A DNA stretch of 64,000 nucleotides from Homoserinibacter gongjuensis (GTDB lineage: Bacteria > Actinomycetota > Actinomycetes > Actinomycetales > Microbacteriaceae): positions 2,294,001 through 2,358,000 of the forward strand of contig NZ_BSVA01000001.1 of NCBI RefSeq assembly GCF_030161875.1, in the 5' to 3' direction. Made by a program: the position numbers and the translations under genes. This document shows, piece after piece, positions 40,963 through 51,186 of this stretch. Below the pieces are notes generated by a model. The model had not been told where the DNA came from. It did not search any database and was given only the letters and a program-made list of their open reading frames with translations. Each line of letters opens with the position of its first letter. The stretch's first letter is position 1.

Positions 40963-42168
40963 TCAGGCGTCGAGCAGGCGCGCGAGCTCGGGTGCGACCA
41001 GAGCGTCCTCGATGAGGAACGCGTCGTGCCCGAAGGGTGAGGAGATCACGATCGGGTCCGCGCCGCTGAGGCTGTTGGGCAGGTGCTTCGCGATGACGCG
41101 CTGACCCGGCACGGGAAACAGCCGGTCGCTGTCGATACCGAGCACGAGCCCGAGGCCGGTCGCGCGCGAGAGCGCTGCCGCGACCCCGTCGCGGTCGCGG
41201 CCCACATCGTGCGAGTTCATCGCCTCGACGAGCACGAGGTAGCTGTTCGCGTCGAAACGCCGGGTGAACTTGTTGCCGTGGAAGTCGAGGTAGCTCTCGA
41301 CGGCGAAGCGCCCGCCCCCGCCCATCGGGTTGAGGCCGCTCTGCCAGCTGCGCGCGAAGCGGTCGTCGAGCTCGCTCGGCGAGCGGTAGTTCAGCAAGGC
41401 CATGCGCCGCGCGAGGGCGAGACCGCGGTGCGGACCCTCGCCATCGTCGGCGCCGTAGTAGTCACCACCCGCGAAGCCGGGATCCATCCGGATCGCCTCG
41501 GTCTGCACCGAGTTCAACGCGATCTGATCGGCGGAGGAGATCGGCGGGCCGGCGAGCACCGCGAAACGCTCGACGCGATCCGGATGACTCACGGCCCACT
41601 CGAGCGACTGCATCGCGCCCATCGATCCGCCGATCACCGCGGCCCAGCGTCGGATGCCGAGCGCGTCGGTGAGGACGCGTTGCGCCTCGACCTGGTCGCG
41701 GATCGTGAGGTACGGGAAGCGCGGGCCCCATTCGACGCCGTCGGGGGCCACCGAGGCCGGTCCCGTCGAGCCCTGGCAGCCGCCCAGCATGTTGGGCGCC
41801 ACGATGAACCAGCGGGCGGGGTCGAGCACCTTGCCCTCTCCCACGAGCCCCGACCACCAGCCGGCGGTGGGATGCCCGGCTCCCGGGCGGCCCGTCACGT
41901 GGCTGTCGCCCGTGAGCGCGTGCAGCACGAGCACGGCGTTATCGCCTGCGGCGTTCAGCTCGCCCCAGGTCTCGTAGGCGAGGGTGACCGCGGGCAGGCT
42001 GCCCCCGCGCTCGAACTCCATCGGTCCGAGCTGCTGGAAGAGACGGTCGCCCGGATCATCGCCGATGCGCCAGGCGCCGGATGCGGGAGGCTTGGCCGAG
42101 ATGGCGCGGCGGTTGGACTCGGTGACGAACGCGGACGGCACCGCGTCTTCGGGTGTCTGCCAGTCCAT
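40963..42168 (-). CDS. metX: Homoserine O-acetyltransferase
   Basis: Activates homoserine with acetyl-CoA for methionine synthesis. 401 residues, intact. The alpha/beta-hydrolase fold shows the nucleophile elbow IGGSMGAM (Ser), the oxyanion-side LVLHALTGDSHVTG, and C-terminal Asp and His in GIDSDRLFPV and SPFGHDAFLIE. Two ATGs, 42168 and 42177, are possible. It lies 113 bases downstream of metY on the same strand, and the two work in consecutive steps. Confidence 0.93.
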   Translation of the reverse strand: MDWQTPEDAVPSAFVTESNRRAISAKPPASGAWRIGDDPGDRLFQQLGPMEFERGGSLPAVTLAYETWGELNAAGDNAVLVLHALTGDSHVTGRPGAGHPTAGWWSGLVGEGKVLDPARWFIVAPNMLGGCQGSTGPASVAPDGVEWGPRFPYLTIRDQVEAQRVLTDALGIRRWAAVIGGSMGAMQSLEWAVSHPDRVERFAVLAGPPISSADQIALNSVQTEAIRMDPGFAGGDYYGADDGEGPHRGLALARRMALLNYRSPSELDDRFARSWQSGLNPMGGGGRFAVESYLDFHGNKFTRRFDANSYLVLVEAMNSHDVGRDRDGVAAALSRATGLGLVLGIDSDRLFPVPGQRVIAKHLPNSLSGADPIVISSPFGHDAFLIEDALVAPELARLLDA

Positions 42169-42281
42169 CCCGCCCATTCTCCCCGGTCGCGGCGACTGTT
42201 ACGCGCGTCGTGCGGCGGACGGGGAGAATGGCGCCGGGGCCGGCGCTCGCGCGCGGCCGGCCCCCGGCGCAGCGTCGCGGA

Positions 42282-43588
42282 TTAGCGCGACGCCGAAAGA
42301 CGCCGCGCGGCGTCGAAGCCCGCCTGCAGGTCGGCCTTCAGGTCATCGATGTGCTCGAGCCCGACCGAGAGTCGCACGAGGCCGGGCGTGACGCCCGCCG
42401 TGAGCTGCTGCTCGGGGGTGAGCTGCGAGTGCGTCGTCGAGGCCGGGTGGATGATGAGGCTGCGCACGTCGCCGATGTTGGCGAGGTGGCTGAACAGGCT
42501 CACGTTCTCGACGAGCGCACGGCCCGCATCCGCTCCGCCCTTGAGCTCGAACGACAGCACCGCGCCGACCCCTGCGGGGCGTACCGGTTGGCGGCCGCGT
42601 GCCACGGGCTGGACGGGAGTCCCGCGTAGTAGACCTCGGCGACATCCGGGTGGCCCTCGAGCCATTCGGCGATGTCCTGCGCGTTCTGCACGTGGCGCTC
42701 GATGCGCAGCGAGAGCGTCTCGATGCCCTGGATGAGGCTGAAGGCGCTGTCGGGCGAGAGCGCCGCACCCGTGTCGCGCAGCAGCTGCACGCGCGCCTTG
42801 ATGATGTAGGCGATGCCGTCACCGAGCACCGTCGTGTAGCTCGCGCCGTGGTACGAGGGGTCGGGCTCGGTGAGGCCGGGGAACTTGTCGACGTGCTGCG
42901 ACCAGGGGAACTTTCCGCCGTCGACGATCAGGCCGGCGATCACCGTGCCGTGCCCGCCGAGGAACTTGGTGGCCGAGTGCACGACGATGTCGGCCCCGTG
43001 CTCGAACGGACGGATGAGGTAGGGCGTCGCGATCGTGTTGTCGACGATGAACGGCACCTCAGCGGCGTGCGCGATGGCGGCGACGGTCTCGATGTCGAGC
43101 ACGTTGATGCGCGGGTTGCCGATCGTCTCGGCGAAGAACGCCTTGGTGTTGGGGCGTACCGCGGCGCGCCACTCCTCGGGGTCGTCCTGGTTCTCGACGA
43201 ACGTCACCTCGATGCCGAGCTTGGCGAAGGTGTACTTGAAGAGGTTGTACGTGCCGCCGTAGATCGAGCTCGATGAGACGATGTGGTCGCCCGCATTGGC
43301 GATGTTGAGCACCGCGTAGGTGATCGCGCTCATGCCGGATGCCGTGGCGAGCGCCGCCGTGCCGCCCTCGAGCGCCGCGATGCGCTCCTCGGCGACGGCC
43401 TGCGTCGGGTTCTGGATGCGGGTGTAGATGTTGCCGAACTCCGCGAGCGCGAAGAGGTTCTTCGCGTGGTCGGCGTTGTTGAACACGTACGACGTGGTCT
43501 TGTAGATCGGGGTCGCGCGCGCGTTGGTCACCGGGTCAGGTGCGGCGCCCGCGTGGATCTGCAGGGTCTCGAACTTCCAGTCCGACAT
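42282..43588 (-). CDS. metY: O-acetylhomoserine sulfhydrylase
   Basis: Makes homocysteine from O-acetylhomoserine and sulfide. One repair in the run 42569-42572 restores [17 protein letters not shown] and gives 435 residues. The PLP-dependent Cys/Met metabolism family is shown by [40 protein letters not shown] and the PLP lysine in [14 protein letters not shown] 43588 has AAGGAG upstream. The 146-base gap to the divergent MFS gene must hold its promoter; I see no recognisable SAM or S-box riboswitch there. Confidence 0.93.
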
Positions 43589-43734
43589 GGTTCTCCTTTT
43601 TCGGTGATCGCGGCGCATGCACGCGCGCTTGACGGGCAACGCTATGTGCGCCTCGCCCGGCCGCCAAATTCTCGCCGAAATGCCGCGTCACATCCAGGGC
43701 CACGCTGTCGGCGCGGGCACGTACGCTGTCGCGA

Positions 43735-45207
43735 GTGAACTCCGCTTCCCCCAGCGCCCTGCAGACGCCCCGGCGACGCTGGCTCGCTCTCTCCGTGCTC
43801 ATCCTGGGCGTCGTCATGGGCATGCTCGACACGACGGTGGTCAACGTCGCGCTGCCGACGATCCGCACGAGCATCGACGCTTCCGAGGCGACGCTTTCGT
43901 GGATCATCTCGGGCTACGCGCTCGCCTACGGTCTCATCCTGATCCCGGCCGGCCGGCTCGGCGACCGCATCGGCCACAAGTGGGTGTTCACGGTCGGCCT
44001 CGCGGGATTCACCCTCGCGAGCCTCGCCTGTGGGCTCGCCGACGACGGCACGGCGCTCGTCGTCGCACGCGTGGCCCAGGGGCTCTTCGGTGGGCTGTTC
44101 TTTCCGGCCGTCACGGCCCTCATCCAACTCATGTTCACCGGGCGGGATCGCGGCAAGGCGTTCGCGGTCATGGGCGCGGCGATCGGCGTCTCGACCGCCC
44201 TCGGGCCGATCATCGGCGGCCTGCTCATCGAATGGCTCGGGGACGCCGACGGCTGGCGTTCGATCTTCTTCGTCAACCTCCCCTTCGGCGCGGTCGCGAT
44301 CGTCGCCGCTCTGCTCATCCTGCCGGGCGGGGCCGAGGGCGGGGATGCGCGGGGCGCCGACGGGATCGGCTTCCTGCTGCTGGCGGGAGCGCTCGTCGCC
44401 CTGCTCGTGCCGCTCATCGAGGGGCAGGACCAGGACTGGCCGTTGTGGACCTGGCTCTCGCTCGCGGGCGGCGTGGTGCTCGTGGTGCTCTTCGCGCTGT
44501 GGGAGGTCGTGCTCACCCGCCGCTCCCGCACGACGCCGCTCGTGCCTCCCCACCTGTTCGCGCATCCGGCGTTCACGGGAGGTGTGATCCTGGCCCTCGT
44601 GTACTTCGCGGCGTTCACGAGCATCTTCTTCACCATCTCGATCCTCTGGCAGGCGGGTCTCGGGTTCTCGGCGCTCGAGTCGGGCATCGTGTCGATCCCG
44701 TTCGCCCTCGGCTCGATCGTCGGCGCGTCGCTCAGCGACCGGGTGGCGCACCGACTCGGACGCACCGCGCTCGTGATCGGAACGGGGCTCGTCGCTGTCG
44801 GCCTCACGGCGGTCTGGCTCGTGCTGCTGCTCGTGCCGGCGGCCGACCTCACCAACTGGGAGCTGCTCGCACCGCTGGCGGTGGCGGGCATCGGCTCGGG
44901 GCTGTTCATCGCGCCGAACGCGCAATTCATCGTGGCGACCGTCGACCGTACCGAGGCGGGCGCGGCATCCGGCGTCATCGGCACGATGCAGCGCATCGGT
45001 TCCGCAATCGGCATCGCGGTGATCGGGTCGGTGCTATTCGGCACGCTCGACATCGCGGGCCCGAACGACGTCGCCGACTCCTTCGCCGAGTCGGCCGCGC
45101 ACGCGATGCTCGTGTCGGCGGTGTTCTCGGTTGCCGCGTTCGCGCTCGTCTTCGTGCTGCCCAAGCGCGTCGCGAACGGGCACGAGCGCGCGGTCCCCGC
45201 GGAGTAG
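43735..45207 (+). CDS. MFS drug exporter, DHA2 (EmrB/QacA) family
   Basis: 490 residues, intact, with about 14 hydrophobic helices. Motif C-like MGMLDTTVVNVALPTI at the N-terminus and motif A GRLGDRIGHKWVF identify the DHA2 group. The GTG start at 43735 is the first in-frame start. It is divergent from metY and nearly touches (8 bases) the convergent acyltransferase gene. The substrate is unknown. Confidence 0.9.
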   Translation: MNSASPSALQTPRRRWLALSVLILGVVMGMLDTTVVNVALPTIRTSIDASEATLSWIISGYALAYGLILIPAGRLGDRIGHKWVFTVGLAGFTLASLACGLADDGTALVVARVAQGLFGGLFFPAVTALIQLMFTGRDRGKAFAVMGAAIGVSTALGPIIGGLLIEWLGDADGWRSIFFVNLPFGAVAIVAALLILPGGAEGGDARGADGIGFLLLAGALVALLVPLIEGQDQDWPLWTWLSLAGGVVLVVLFALWEVVLTRRSRTTPLVPPHLFAHPAFTGGVILALVYFAAFTSIFFTISILWQAGLGFSALESGIVSIPFALGSIVGASLSDRVAHRLGRTALVIGTGLVAVGLTAVWLVLLLVPAADLTNWELLAPLAVAGIGSGLFIAPNAQFIVATVDRTEAGAASGVIGTMQRIGSAIGIAVIGSVLFGTLDIAGPNDVADSFAESAAHAMLVSAVFSVAAFALVFVLPKRVANGHERAVPAE

Positions 45208-45215
45208 CGCCGGGT

Positions 45216-46323
45216 TCAGCGGGTGCGGCGCGCCCCGGTCGGGTCGGTGCGCGACGGAGCGGGCGGCCGGTCGTCGGCCACCGCGAACAGCCAGCGGGGC
45301 TTCGGCTCGATGAGGGGCGGAAGATCCTGCGCACCCACGGGCTCGCCAGCAGGATCGAGATCGCGAGCGAGGCGAACACCATCGTGAGCAGCCAGATCGC
45401 CGAGGCGTGGTCATCCTTCAACACGCCCGACTCGCGGATCGGGTAGAGCACGAAGGAGTGCAGCAGGTAGACGTACATCGTGGCCTGGCCGAACGCCGTG
45501 AAGAAGGTCTGGCGTCGCGGGATGAGCACGAAGAACGCCGCGGCCAGCACGGCGGCAAGCACGATGAGGCCGAGGCGCAGCAACCCCGCCCACCACACGG
45601 GCTCGCCGAGGGTCTGGTACGAGGCGTCGTAGAAGAACCAGAACCGCAGATCGAAGGCCCGGAACTGCTGGATGTTGAGCAGCACGACCGCGAGCCAGAT
45701 GCCGAGCGCGCCCGCGGCGACGAGGCGCGCGCCCACGACGGCGGCGGGGGAGAAGTCGCGCCAGCGGTCGACGACGCTCCAGGCCCGCAGCTTCCAGCCC
45801 AGCACGAAGAACGGCAGGATGCCGATCGCCCGCGAGAGCGAGAAGGTCGAGTCGACGTTGGAGAAGTACCCCACCGTGACCGAGGCGACCACCGCCCACA
45901 GCAGCGGCCAGCGCAGCAGGCCGAGGTACGGCAGCACCATCCGGAAGATCGCGAGCGCGAGCAGGAACCACAACGTCCAGTGCGGCTCCGTGGGGTTGAA
46001 GACCTCGACCCCCTCCACGAGCCACTGCACGAGCGACCAGATCGACTGCATGATCACGTAGGGCAGCACGATGTCGGTGACGATGCGCCGCATCTGGCGG
46101 ATGCCGGGGGCGTCGCCTTGGAGAAGTAGCCCGAGACGATCGCGAATGCCGGCATGTGGAACGCGTAGATGAAGAGGTAGAGCGTGAGCGCGTTGTCGGA
46201 GTCGCTGATCTGCCGTTGGATCGCGTGCCCCATCACCACGAGCACGATGCAGCCGAAGCGCGCGTTGTCCCAGAACGGGATGCGCACCCGGGGCTTCGTC
46301 GGCAGGGACGCGGTGACGCTCAT
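45216..46323 (-). CDS. Membrane acyltransferase, fucose 4-O-acetylase-like (COG3594)
   Basis: 369 residues after two repairs, near 46116 and at 45314-45317. About ten hydrophobic helices follow a short cytoplasmic N-terminus. RIPFWDNARFGCIVLVVMGHA, with His in the first helix, is characteristic of the acyltransferase-3 family that O-acetylates cell-wall or exopolysaccharide sugars. The C-terminal tail is basic and Pro-rich. The acceptor sugar cannot be inferred. It ends 8 bases from the convergent MFS gene. Confidence 0.83.
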
Positions 46324-46342
46324 CCCTCCAGCGTATGCCGCA

Positions 46343-46383
46343 GGGTTTCGAGACGCATCGCTTCACGATGTGCTCCGCAACCG
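46343..46383. repeat. Half copy of repeat family A
   Basis: AGGGTTTCGAGACGCATCGC followed by TTCACGATGTGCTCCGCAACC corresponds to the left half of a family A element, with one base changed in the inner arm. There is no right half. It lies between the divergent acyltransferase and SDR genes. Confidence 0.6.
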
Positions 46384-46406
46384 GTTTTTCGCCCTAGCGT
46401 GGGGGC

Positions 46407-47176
46407 ATGACGTATCGCGTGGTGGTGACGGGTGCGAGCTCGGGGATCGGCGAGGCGACGGCTCGGCTCTTCGCCGCGCACGGCTGGCAGGTGATCGGGG
46501 TCGCTCGGCGCGCCGACCGCCTCGACGCGCTCGCGGCCGAGGGGTGCTGACGCCGATCGTCGCGGACGTGACGGATGACGCCGACGTCGCGCGCATCCGT
46601 TCCGAGGTCGAGGCGGGCGGCCCGTTGCACGCGCTCGTCAACAACGCGGGCGGGGCGTTCGGCACCGAGAGCGTCGAGGAGGCGATCCTCGAGGACTGGC
46701 GCGCGATGTTCGAGACCAATGTGCTCGGCACCCAGCGCATGATCGCCGCGTTGTTGCCCGCACTGCGGGAGGGCTCGCTCGAGCGGGGCTCGGGCGACAT
46801 CGTCGCCGTCACCTCGATCGCGGGCCATACGGTCTACCCGGGTGGCGGCGGCTACAACGCCGCCAAGCACGCGCAGCACGCACTGCTTGGAGTGCTGCGA
46901 CTCGAGCTCGGCGGCGAACCGCTGCGGGTCATCGAGATCGCGCCGGGCATGGTCAAGACCGACTTCTCCCTCGTGCGCTACCGTGGCGACCAGGCCGCGG
47001 CCGACGCCGTCTACGCGGGGGTCGAGCACCCGCTTGTGGCCGACGACATCGCCGAGGCGATTGTGCACGCCGTCGAGCTGCCGCCGCACGTCGACCTCGA
47101 CCTCGTCGTCGTGAAGCCCGTTGCGCAGTCGGCGGTGCGGGTCATCCACAAGGGACCGCTCACTCCGAAGCGCTGA
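46407..47176 (+). CDS. Short-chain dehydrogenase/reductase (YdfG-like)
   Basis: 256 residues after one repair in the run 46541-46544. Classical SDR motifs are TGASSGIG (cofactor), NNAGGAFG, the catalytic Ser in [25 protein letters not shown] (Tyr and Lys of YxxxK in YNAAK) and PGMVKTDF. The Arg at [11 protein letters not shown] suggests NADPH. Members of this subgroup reduce 3-hydroxy acids or serine. Its 3' end overlaps the convergent MFS gene by 17 bases. Confidence 0.88.
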
Positions 47177-48658
47177 CCGCCTCCGCATCCGGCAACAGCT
47201 CGGCCTCCATGTCGGCGAAGGCGAGCTTCGGCACAAAGAACAGCAGCACCATGGCCACGAGGGCGCCGATGCCGCAGATCGCCCAGACGGTCATGTAGCC
47301 CGCGAGCGGTGCGACCGTCGTCCGGGCCGCATCCGCGGCGGCCGTCACGAGCACGACTCCGAACACCGCCGAGGCGAAGGCGCCGCCGATCGTCTTGGTG
47401 GTGTTGGTCATGCCGGAGGCGATGCCGGTCTGCCCGCGCGGGGCCGCCGCCGCGGCGGCAGCGGGCAGGGCGGCGACGAGGGCACCCGAGCCGAGCCCCG
47501 CGATCACCATGTTCGTCATGACCTGCCAGGTCTCCAGGTGGAAGGGCAGGAACAGCAGGTAGCCGACCGCGACGAACGCGGTCGCGACGATGAGCGCGAG
47601 GCGGGGCGCCATCCGCTTCGACGCCGCCGCGAACAGCAGCGCGCCCACGATCATCGACACGAGGTAGGCGCCCACGACGTAGGAGCGCGCGTCGTCGGCG
47701 AGGCCGAGACCGTAGCCGTGCTCGCCGGGATCGGTCGCCGCGTAGGTGAGCAAGGGCGCCTGCGCGCCGAGCACGCTGATGCCGAACAGCGCCGCCGTCG
47801 CGAGCACGGGCCACATGCTCGGCTGCCGCATGACCCGCAGGTCGATCGCGGGATCCGGATGCCGCAGCTCCCAGCGCGCGAACCAGACGAGCACGGCACC
47901 CCCGGCGAGCACCGCGGCGACGAGCACCGCGATCCGCACGCCCATCGGCACCTCGATATCGCCGACGCGCGCGAGGCGCAGGAAGACGAGCCCTGCGGTG
48001 ATGAGCAGCAGCCCGAGCGAGAGGAGGGCGAAGCCGACGCCGTCGAGTCGCCTGCGTCCCTGTGGCTCCGACTCGGGCACGCCGAACAGGATCGCGAAGA
48101 AGACGAGGGTCACTGCGACCGCGGGCACGAAGAGGGTGAGCATGACGTTCCCGTCGACGGCCCGGAACACGCGGCTGGCCCCGAGGGCGCCGATGATCGC
48201 GCCTGCCTCGAGAGCCACCACGAGGAAGCCCGCCGAGCGTCGGGTCTGTGACGCGGCCGTGTCGGTGCGGCGGCCGCGGTCGAAGATGAGGGCCACCTCG
48301 AGCGGCAGCCAGACGACGTAGAACGACTGCAGCGACCACGCCGCGAGGAAGCTCCAGAAGTCTCCGGTGAACGCGAGCCACCACGTCGCGCCGGCCGTCA
48401 ACGCGGTCGAGATCAGCAGCATGCGCTTGTGCCCGTACATGTCGCCGAGCTTCGAGAAGATCGGCACGATGATCGCCGAGAGCAGCAAGGCGCTCGCCTC
48501 GAACCAGTTGAAGTCGCCGTCGTGGATCTGCAGATGCGCGACGAGCTCGGGGATGAGGGCACGTAGAAGCCCTGCAGGATGCCGCTCGTCAACTCGACGA
48601 GGAAGAGGAAGCCGACGAGCGAGAAGGTGATCGCCGCGCCGTTGCGGGTTCGAGTCAT
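47160..48658 (-). CDS. MFS transporter, DHA2-like
   Basis: 499 residues after one repair at 48557-48559. About 14 hydrophobic helices. FSLVGFLFLVELTSGILQGFYV, then KLGDMYGHKRMLLISTAL (motif A) and ASGMTNTTKTIGGAFASAVFG (motif C-like) place it in the EmrB/QacA-type group. The ATG at 48658 is 52 bases from the divergent amidotransferase-like gene. The substrate is unknown. Confidence 0.86.
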
Positions 48659-48710
48659 AGACGGATGCTAGGGCCTCCTGCGCTTGCGCGTGACTCGCTA
48701 GCGTGGAGGT

Positions 48711-49436
48711 ATGAGCGTGCATCTCGTGGGAGGCGGCTGGACGCCGGTCGGCGATCCCGCGATCACCGCGACCTTTCTCGCGGAGGCGTCCGTGCGTGCC
48801 GCGGGCAGCGGGCGGATGGTGCCCCGCATCGGCGTGCTGATCGCCGTCACCGGCGACACGCCATCGCCTGAGTTCCGGGACGGGTACCCGGCGTCGCTGC
48901 GTGCCGTCGCCGCGTGCGAGCCGATCGTCACGATCGTCGAGGCGGGCGACACCTTCGCCCCGCGCGTGCTCACCGACATCGACGCGCTCGTGGTGGGCGG
49001 CGGGGTCACTCCCGCCTACCTCGCGGCGGTCGACCCGCTCGTCGAGGAGATCCGGCTGCTCGTGGCCGACGGGCTGCCCTACCTCGGCTTCTCGGCGGGC
49101 GCCATGATCGCCGCCGACCGTGCGATCGTGGGCGGCTGGCGCATCAACGGCATCCCGGTCTGCCCCGAGCCGACCGCGCAGGGACTCGACGAGGTCACCG
49201 TGGTGGAGGGGCTCGGCCTCGTCGACCTCGCCGTCGACGTGCACGCGGCGCAGTGGGGCGTGCTCAGCAGGCTCGTGGCGGCGACCGAGGCGGGACTCGT
49301 CGACGGCGGCGTCGCGATCGATGAGCACACCTCGCTCGTGGTCGGCGACGACGGTTTCGCGGTGGCGGGCGCGGGCAGCGTCTGGCAGGTGCTCGACGAG
49401 CCCGCGGGCGTCATCGTCGGCACCCTGGGCGCATGA
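48711..49436 (+). CDS. Type 1 glutamine-amidotransferase-like / peptidase S51 family protein
   Basis: 241 residues, intact. The fold is that of dipeptidase E and cyanophycinase: N-terminal VHLVGGGW, then [11 protein letters not shown] and the nucleophile elbow [12 protein letters not shown], where Ser takes the place of the amidotransferase Cys. That favours a serine peptidase-like activity. A catalytic His may be in VDVHAAQWG. The last bases overlap the ung start (ATGA), so it is co-translated with ung; no functional link is known. Confidence 0.8.
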   Translation: MSVHLVGGGWTPVGDPAITATFLAEASVRAAGSGRMVPRIGVLIAVTGDTPSPEFRDGYPASLRAVAACEPIVTIVEAGDTFAPRVLTDIDALVVGGGVTPAYLAAVDPLVEEIRLLVADGLPYLGFSAGAMIAADRAIVGGWRINGIPVCPEPTAQGLDEVTVVEGLGLVDLAVDVHAAQWGVLSRLVAATEAGLVDGGVAIDEHTSLVVGDDGFAVAGAGSVWQVLDEPAGVIVGTLGA

Positions 49437-50146
49437 GCGCTCCGCGGCCGCTCGCCGAGCTCGTCGACCCCGGCTGGGCGTCGGCGCTCGAACCCGTCGC
49501 ACCGCAGGTGGCGCAGATGGGGGAGCTGCTGCGCGCAGAAGTGGCGGCGGGCCGCCCCTACCTTCCCGCGGGAGACAAGGTGCTGCGGGCGTTCACAAAG
49601 CCCTTTGACGGGGTGCGGGTGCTCATCGTCGGACAGGATCCGTATCCGACGCCGGGTCATCCGATCGGCCTGTCGTTCGCCGTCGAGCGGCACGTACGCC
49701 CGCTGCCGCGCAGCCTGCAGAACATCTATCGCGAACTTCACGACGACCTCGGCATCCCGCCCGCCGAGCACGGCGACCTCTCGGGCTGGTCGCGGCAGGG
49801 CGTCATGCTGCTCAACAGGGTGCTCACGGTGCGCGCCGGCAGCTCGGGGTCGCACCGCGGCATGGGATGGGAGGCCGTGACCGAGCACGCCATCCGCGCG
49901 CTCGTGGCCCGGGATGCGCCGCTCGTCGCGATCCTCTGGGGCCGGGATGCCGGAACGCTGCGGCCGCTGCTCGGTTCGACCCCCATCGTGGCGTCGGCGC
50001 ACCCCAGCCCGCTGTCTGCCCACAACGGCTTCTTCGGCTCGAAGCCCTTCAGTCGCACCAACGCCCTGCTCGAGCAGGCCGGCGGCACCCCCGTCGATTG
50101 GGACCTGCGCGCCGCGGACGCCGGTTTCGAGACGCGTCGCCGCTGA
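49433..50146 (+). CDS. ung: Uracil-DNA glycosylase, family 1
   Basis: Excises uracil from DNA. 237 residues. The water-activating loop is [16 protein letters not shown], the uracil-binding segment [11 protein letters not shown], and the Leu-intercalation loop [18 protein letters not shown]. All catalytic residues are in place. The last residues, AGFETRRR, and the stop codon are encoded by the left arm of a family A repeat (GGTTTCGAGACGC), so the repeat supplies the C-terminus. Confidence 0.94.
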   Translation: MSAPRPLAELVDPGWASALEPVAPQVAQMGELLRAEVAAGRPYLPAGDKVLRAFTKPFDGVRVLIVGQDPYPTPGHPIGLSFAVERHVRPLPRSLQNIYRELHDDLGIPPAEHGDLSGWSRQGVMLLNRVLTVRAGSSGSHRGMGWEAVTEHAIRALVARDAPLVAILWGRDAGTLRPLLGSTPIVASAHPSPLSAHNGFFGSKPFSRTNALLEQAGGTPVDWDLRAADAGFETRRR

Positions 50147-50222
50147 GGGCGCCGCTCCTCAACCAGCTGACCGCCCAGGTGGTTGAGGAGCGCATCGCGC
50201 AGCGATGTGCGTCTCGAAACCG
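50122..50222. repeat. Complete intergenic repeat, family A
   Basis: Outer arms CGGTTTCGAGACGC (50122-50135) and GCGTCTCGAAACCG (50209-50222) and inner arms CGCTCCTCAACCA (50153-50165) and TGGTTGAGGAGCG (50180-50192) are all perfect. The element starts inside ung and could terminate its transcript. Confidence 0.85.
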
Positions 50223-50286
50223 CCGTCCACCTCGCCTCCGCCGGAAGGGGAGGACGCGACCCGACGCCCCTCGATAGCGTGGAGGC

Positions 50287-51186
50287 ATGACCGGAGCCGT
50301 CATCGAGATCCAATCCCTCACCAAACGTTTCGGCGGCACGACCGCCGTCGACGACCTGAGCTTCCGGGTCGAGCCGGGCGTCGTTACGGGCTTCCTCGGC
50401 CCGAACGGCGCAGGCAAGACCACGACGCTGCGCACCCTCGTGGGCCTCGTGCAGCCCACCTCGGGCAGCGCGACCTTCGACGGCAAGCGCTACGTCGAAC
50501 TCGAGAAGCCGCTGCACACCGTCGGCACGGCCCTCGAGGCCGCGAGCTTCCACCCCGGCCGTACCGGTCGTGACCACCTGCGTGTCGTGGGCGCCGCCGC
50601 CAGCATCCCGACGGCGCGCGTCGATGAGGTGCTCGCGTGGGTCGGCCTCGCGGATGCCGCCACGCGTCGCGTGGGCGGGTACTCGCTCGGCATGCGGCAG
50701 CGCCTCGGCCTCGCCTTCGCCCTGCTCGGCGATCCCGGCGTGCTCGTGCTCGACGAGCCCATCAACGGACTGGACCCCGAGGGCATCCGCTGGATGCGCT
50801 CGTTCCTGCGCGATCTCGCCGCGCAAGGCCGCACAGTGCTCGTCTCCTCGCACCTCCTGAGCGAGGTGCAGCAGACCGTCGACCGGCTCGTCATCATCTC
50901 GCACGGGCGACTCGTCTACGAGGGCACTCTCGACGGCCTCGAGTCGGGCGCGACCGCGCGCGTGCATGTCGATGCCGCTGACCGTGACGCCCTCGCTCGT
51001 GCGCTCACGGCGGCGGGCGGCCAGGTCGAGGTCACCGACAACGGCCTCCATGTCAGCGGTCTCGATGCGGATGCGGTGGGCGTCCAGGCGCTCGCGGCCG
51101 GGGTGCCGCTGCGATTGCTCATTCCCGAACGGGAGGGCCTTGAGAACGTCTTCCTCGAACTCGTCGGCGAAGGAGGGATCCGCTGA
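50287..51186 (+). CDS. ABC exporter ATP-binding protein
   Basis: 299 residues, intact. Walker A GPNGAGKTTT, signature YSLGMRQRLGLA, Walker B VLVLDEPINGLDPEG and switch VSSHLLSEV. The SLGMRQR signature and the C-terminal regulatory domain are typical of DrrA/BcrA-type exporters of lipids or antibiotics. It directly precedes its permease, sharing one base. Confidence 0.9.
   Translation: MTGAVIEIQSLTKRFGGTTAVDDLSFRVEPGVVTGFLGPNGAGKTTTLRTLVGLVQPTSGSATFDGKRYVELEKPLHTVGTALEAASFHPGRTGRDHLRVVGAAASIPTARVDEVLAWVGLADAATRRVGGYSLGMRQRLGLAFALLGDPGVLVLDEPINGLDPEGIRWMRSFLRDLAAQGRTVLVSSHLLSEVQQTVDRLVIISHGRLVYEGTLDGLESGATARVHVDAADRDALARALTAAGGQVEVTDNGLHVSGLDADAVGVQALAAGVPLRLLIPEREGLENVFLELVGEGGIR

Noticed and set aside
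43589-43734. SAM-type riboswitch before metY
   Set aside because: The gap has no conserved SAM-I or SAM-IV core and is short; only a ribosome site is visible.
43617-45446. A 609-codon open frame overlapping the MFS gene
   Set aside because: The Arg-rich protein is a shifted reading of the DHA2 exporter, whose own frame is intact.
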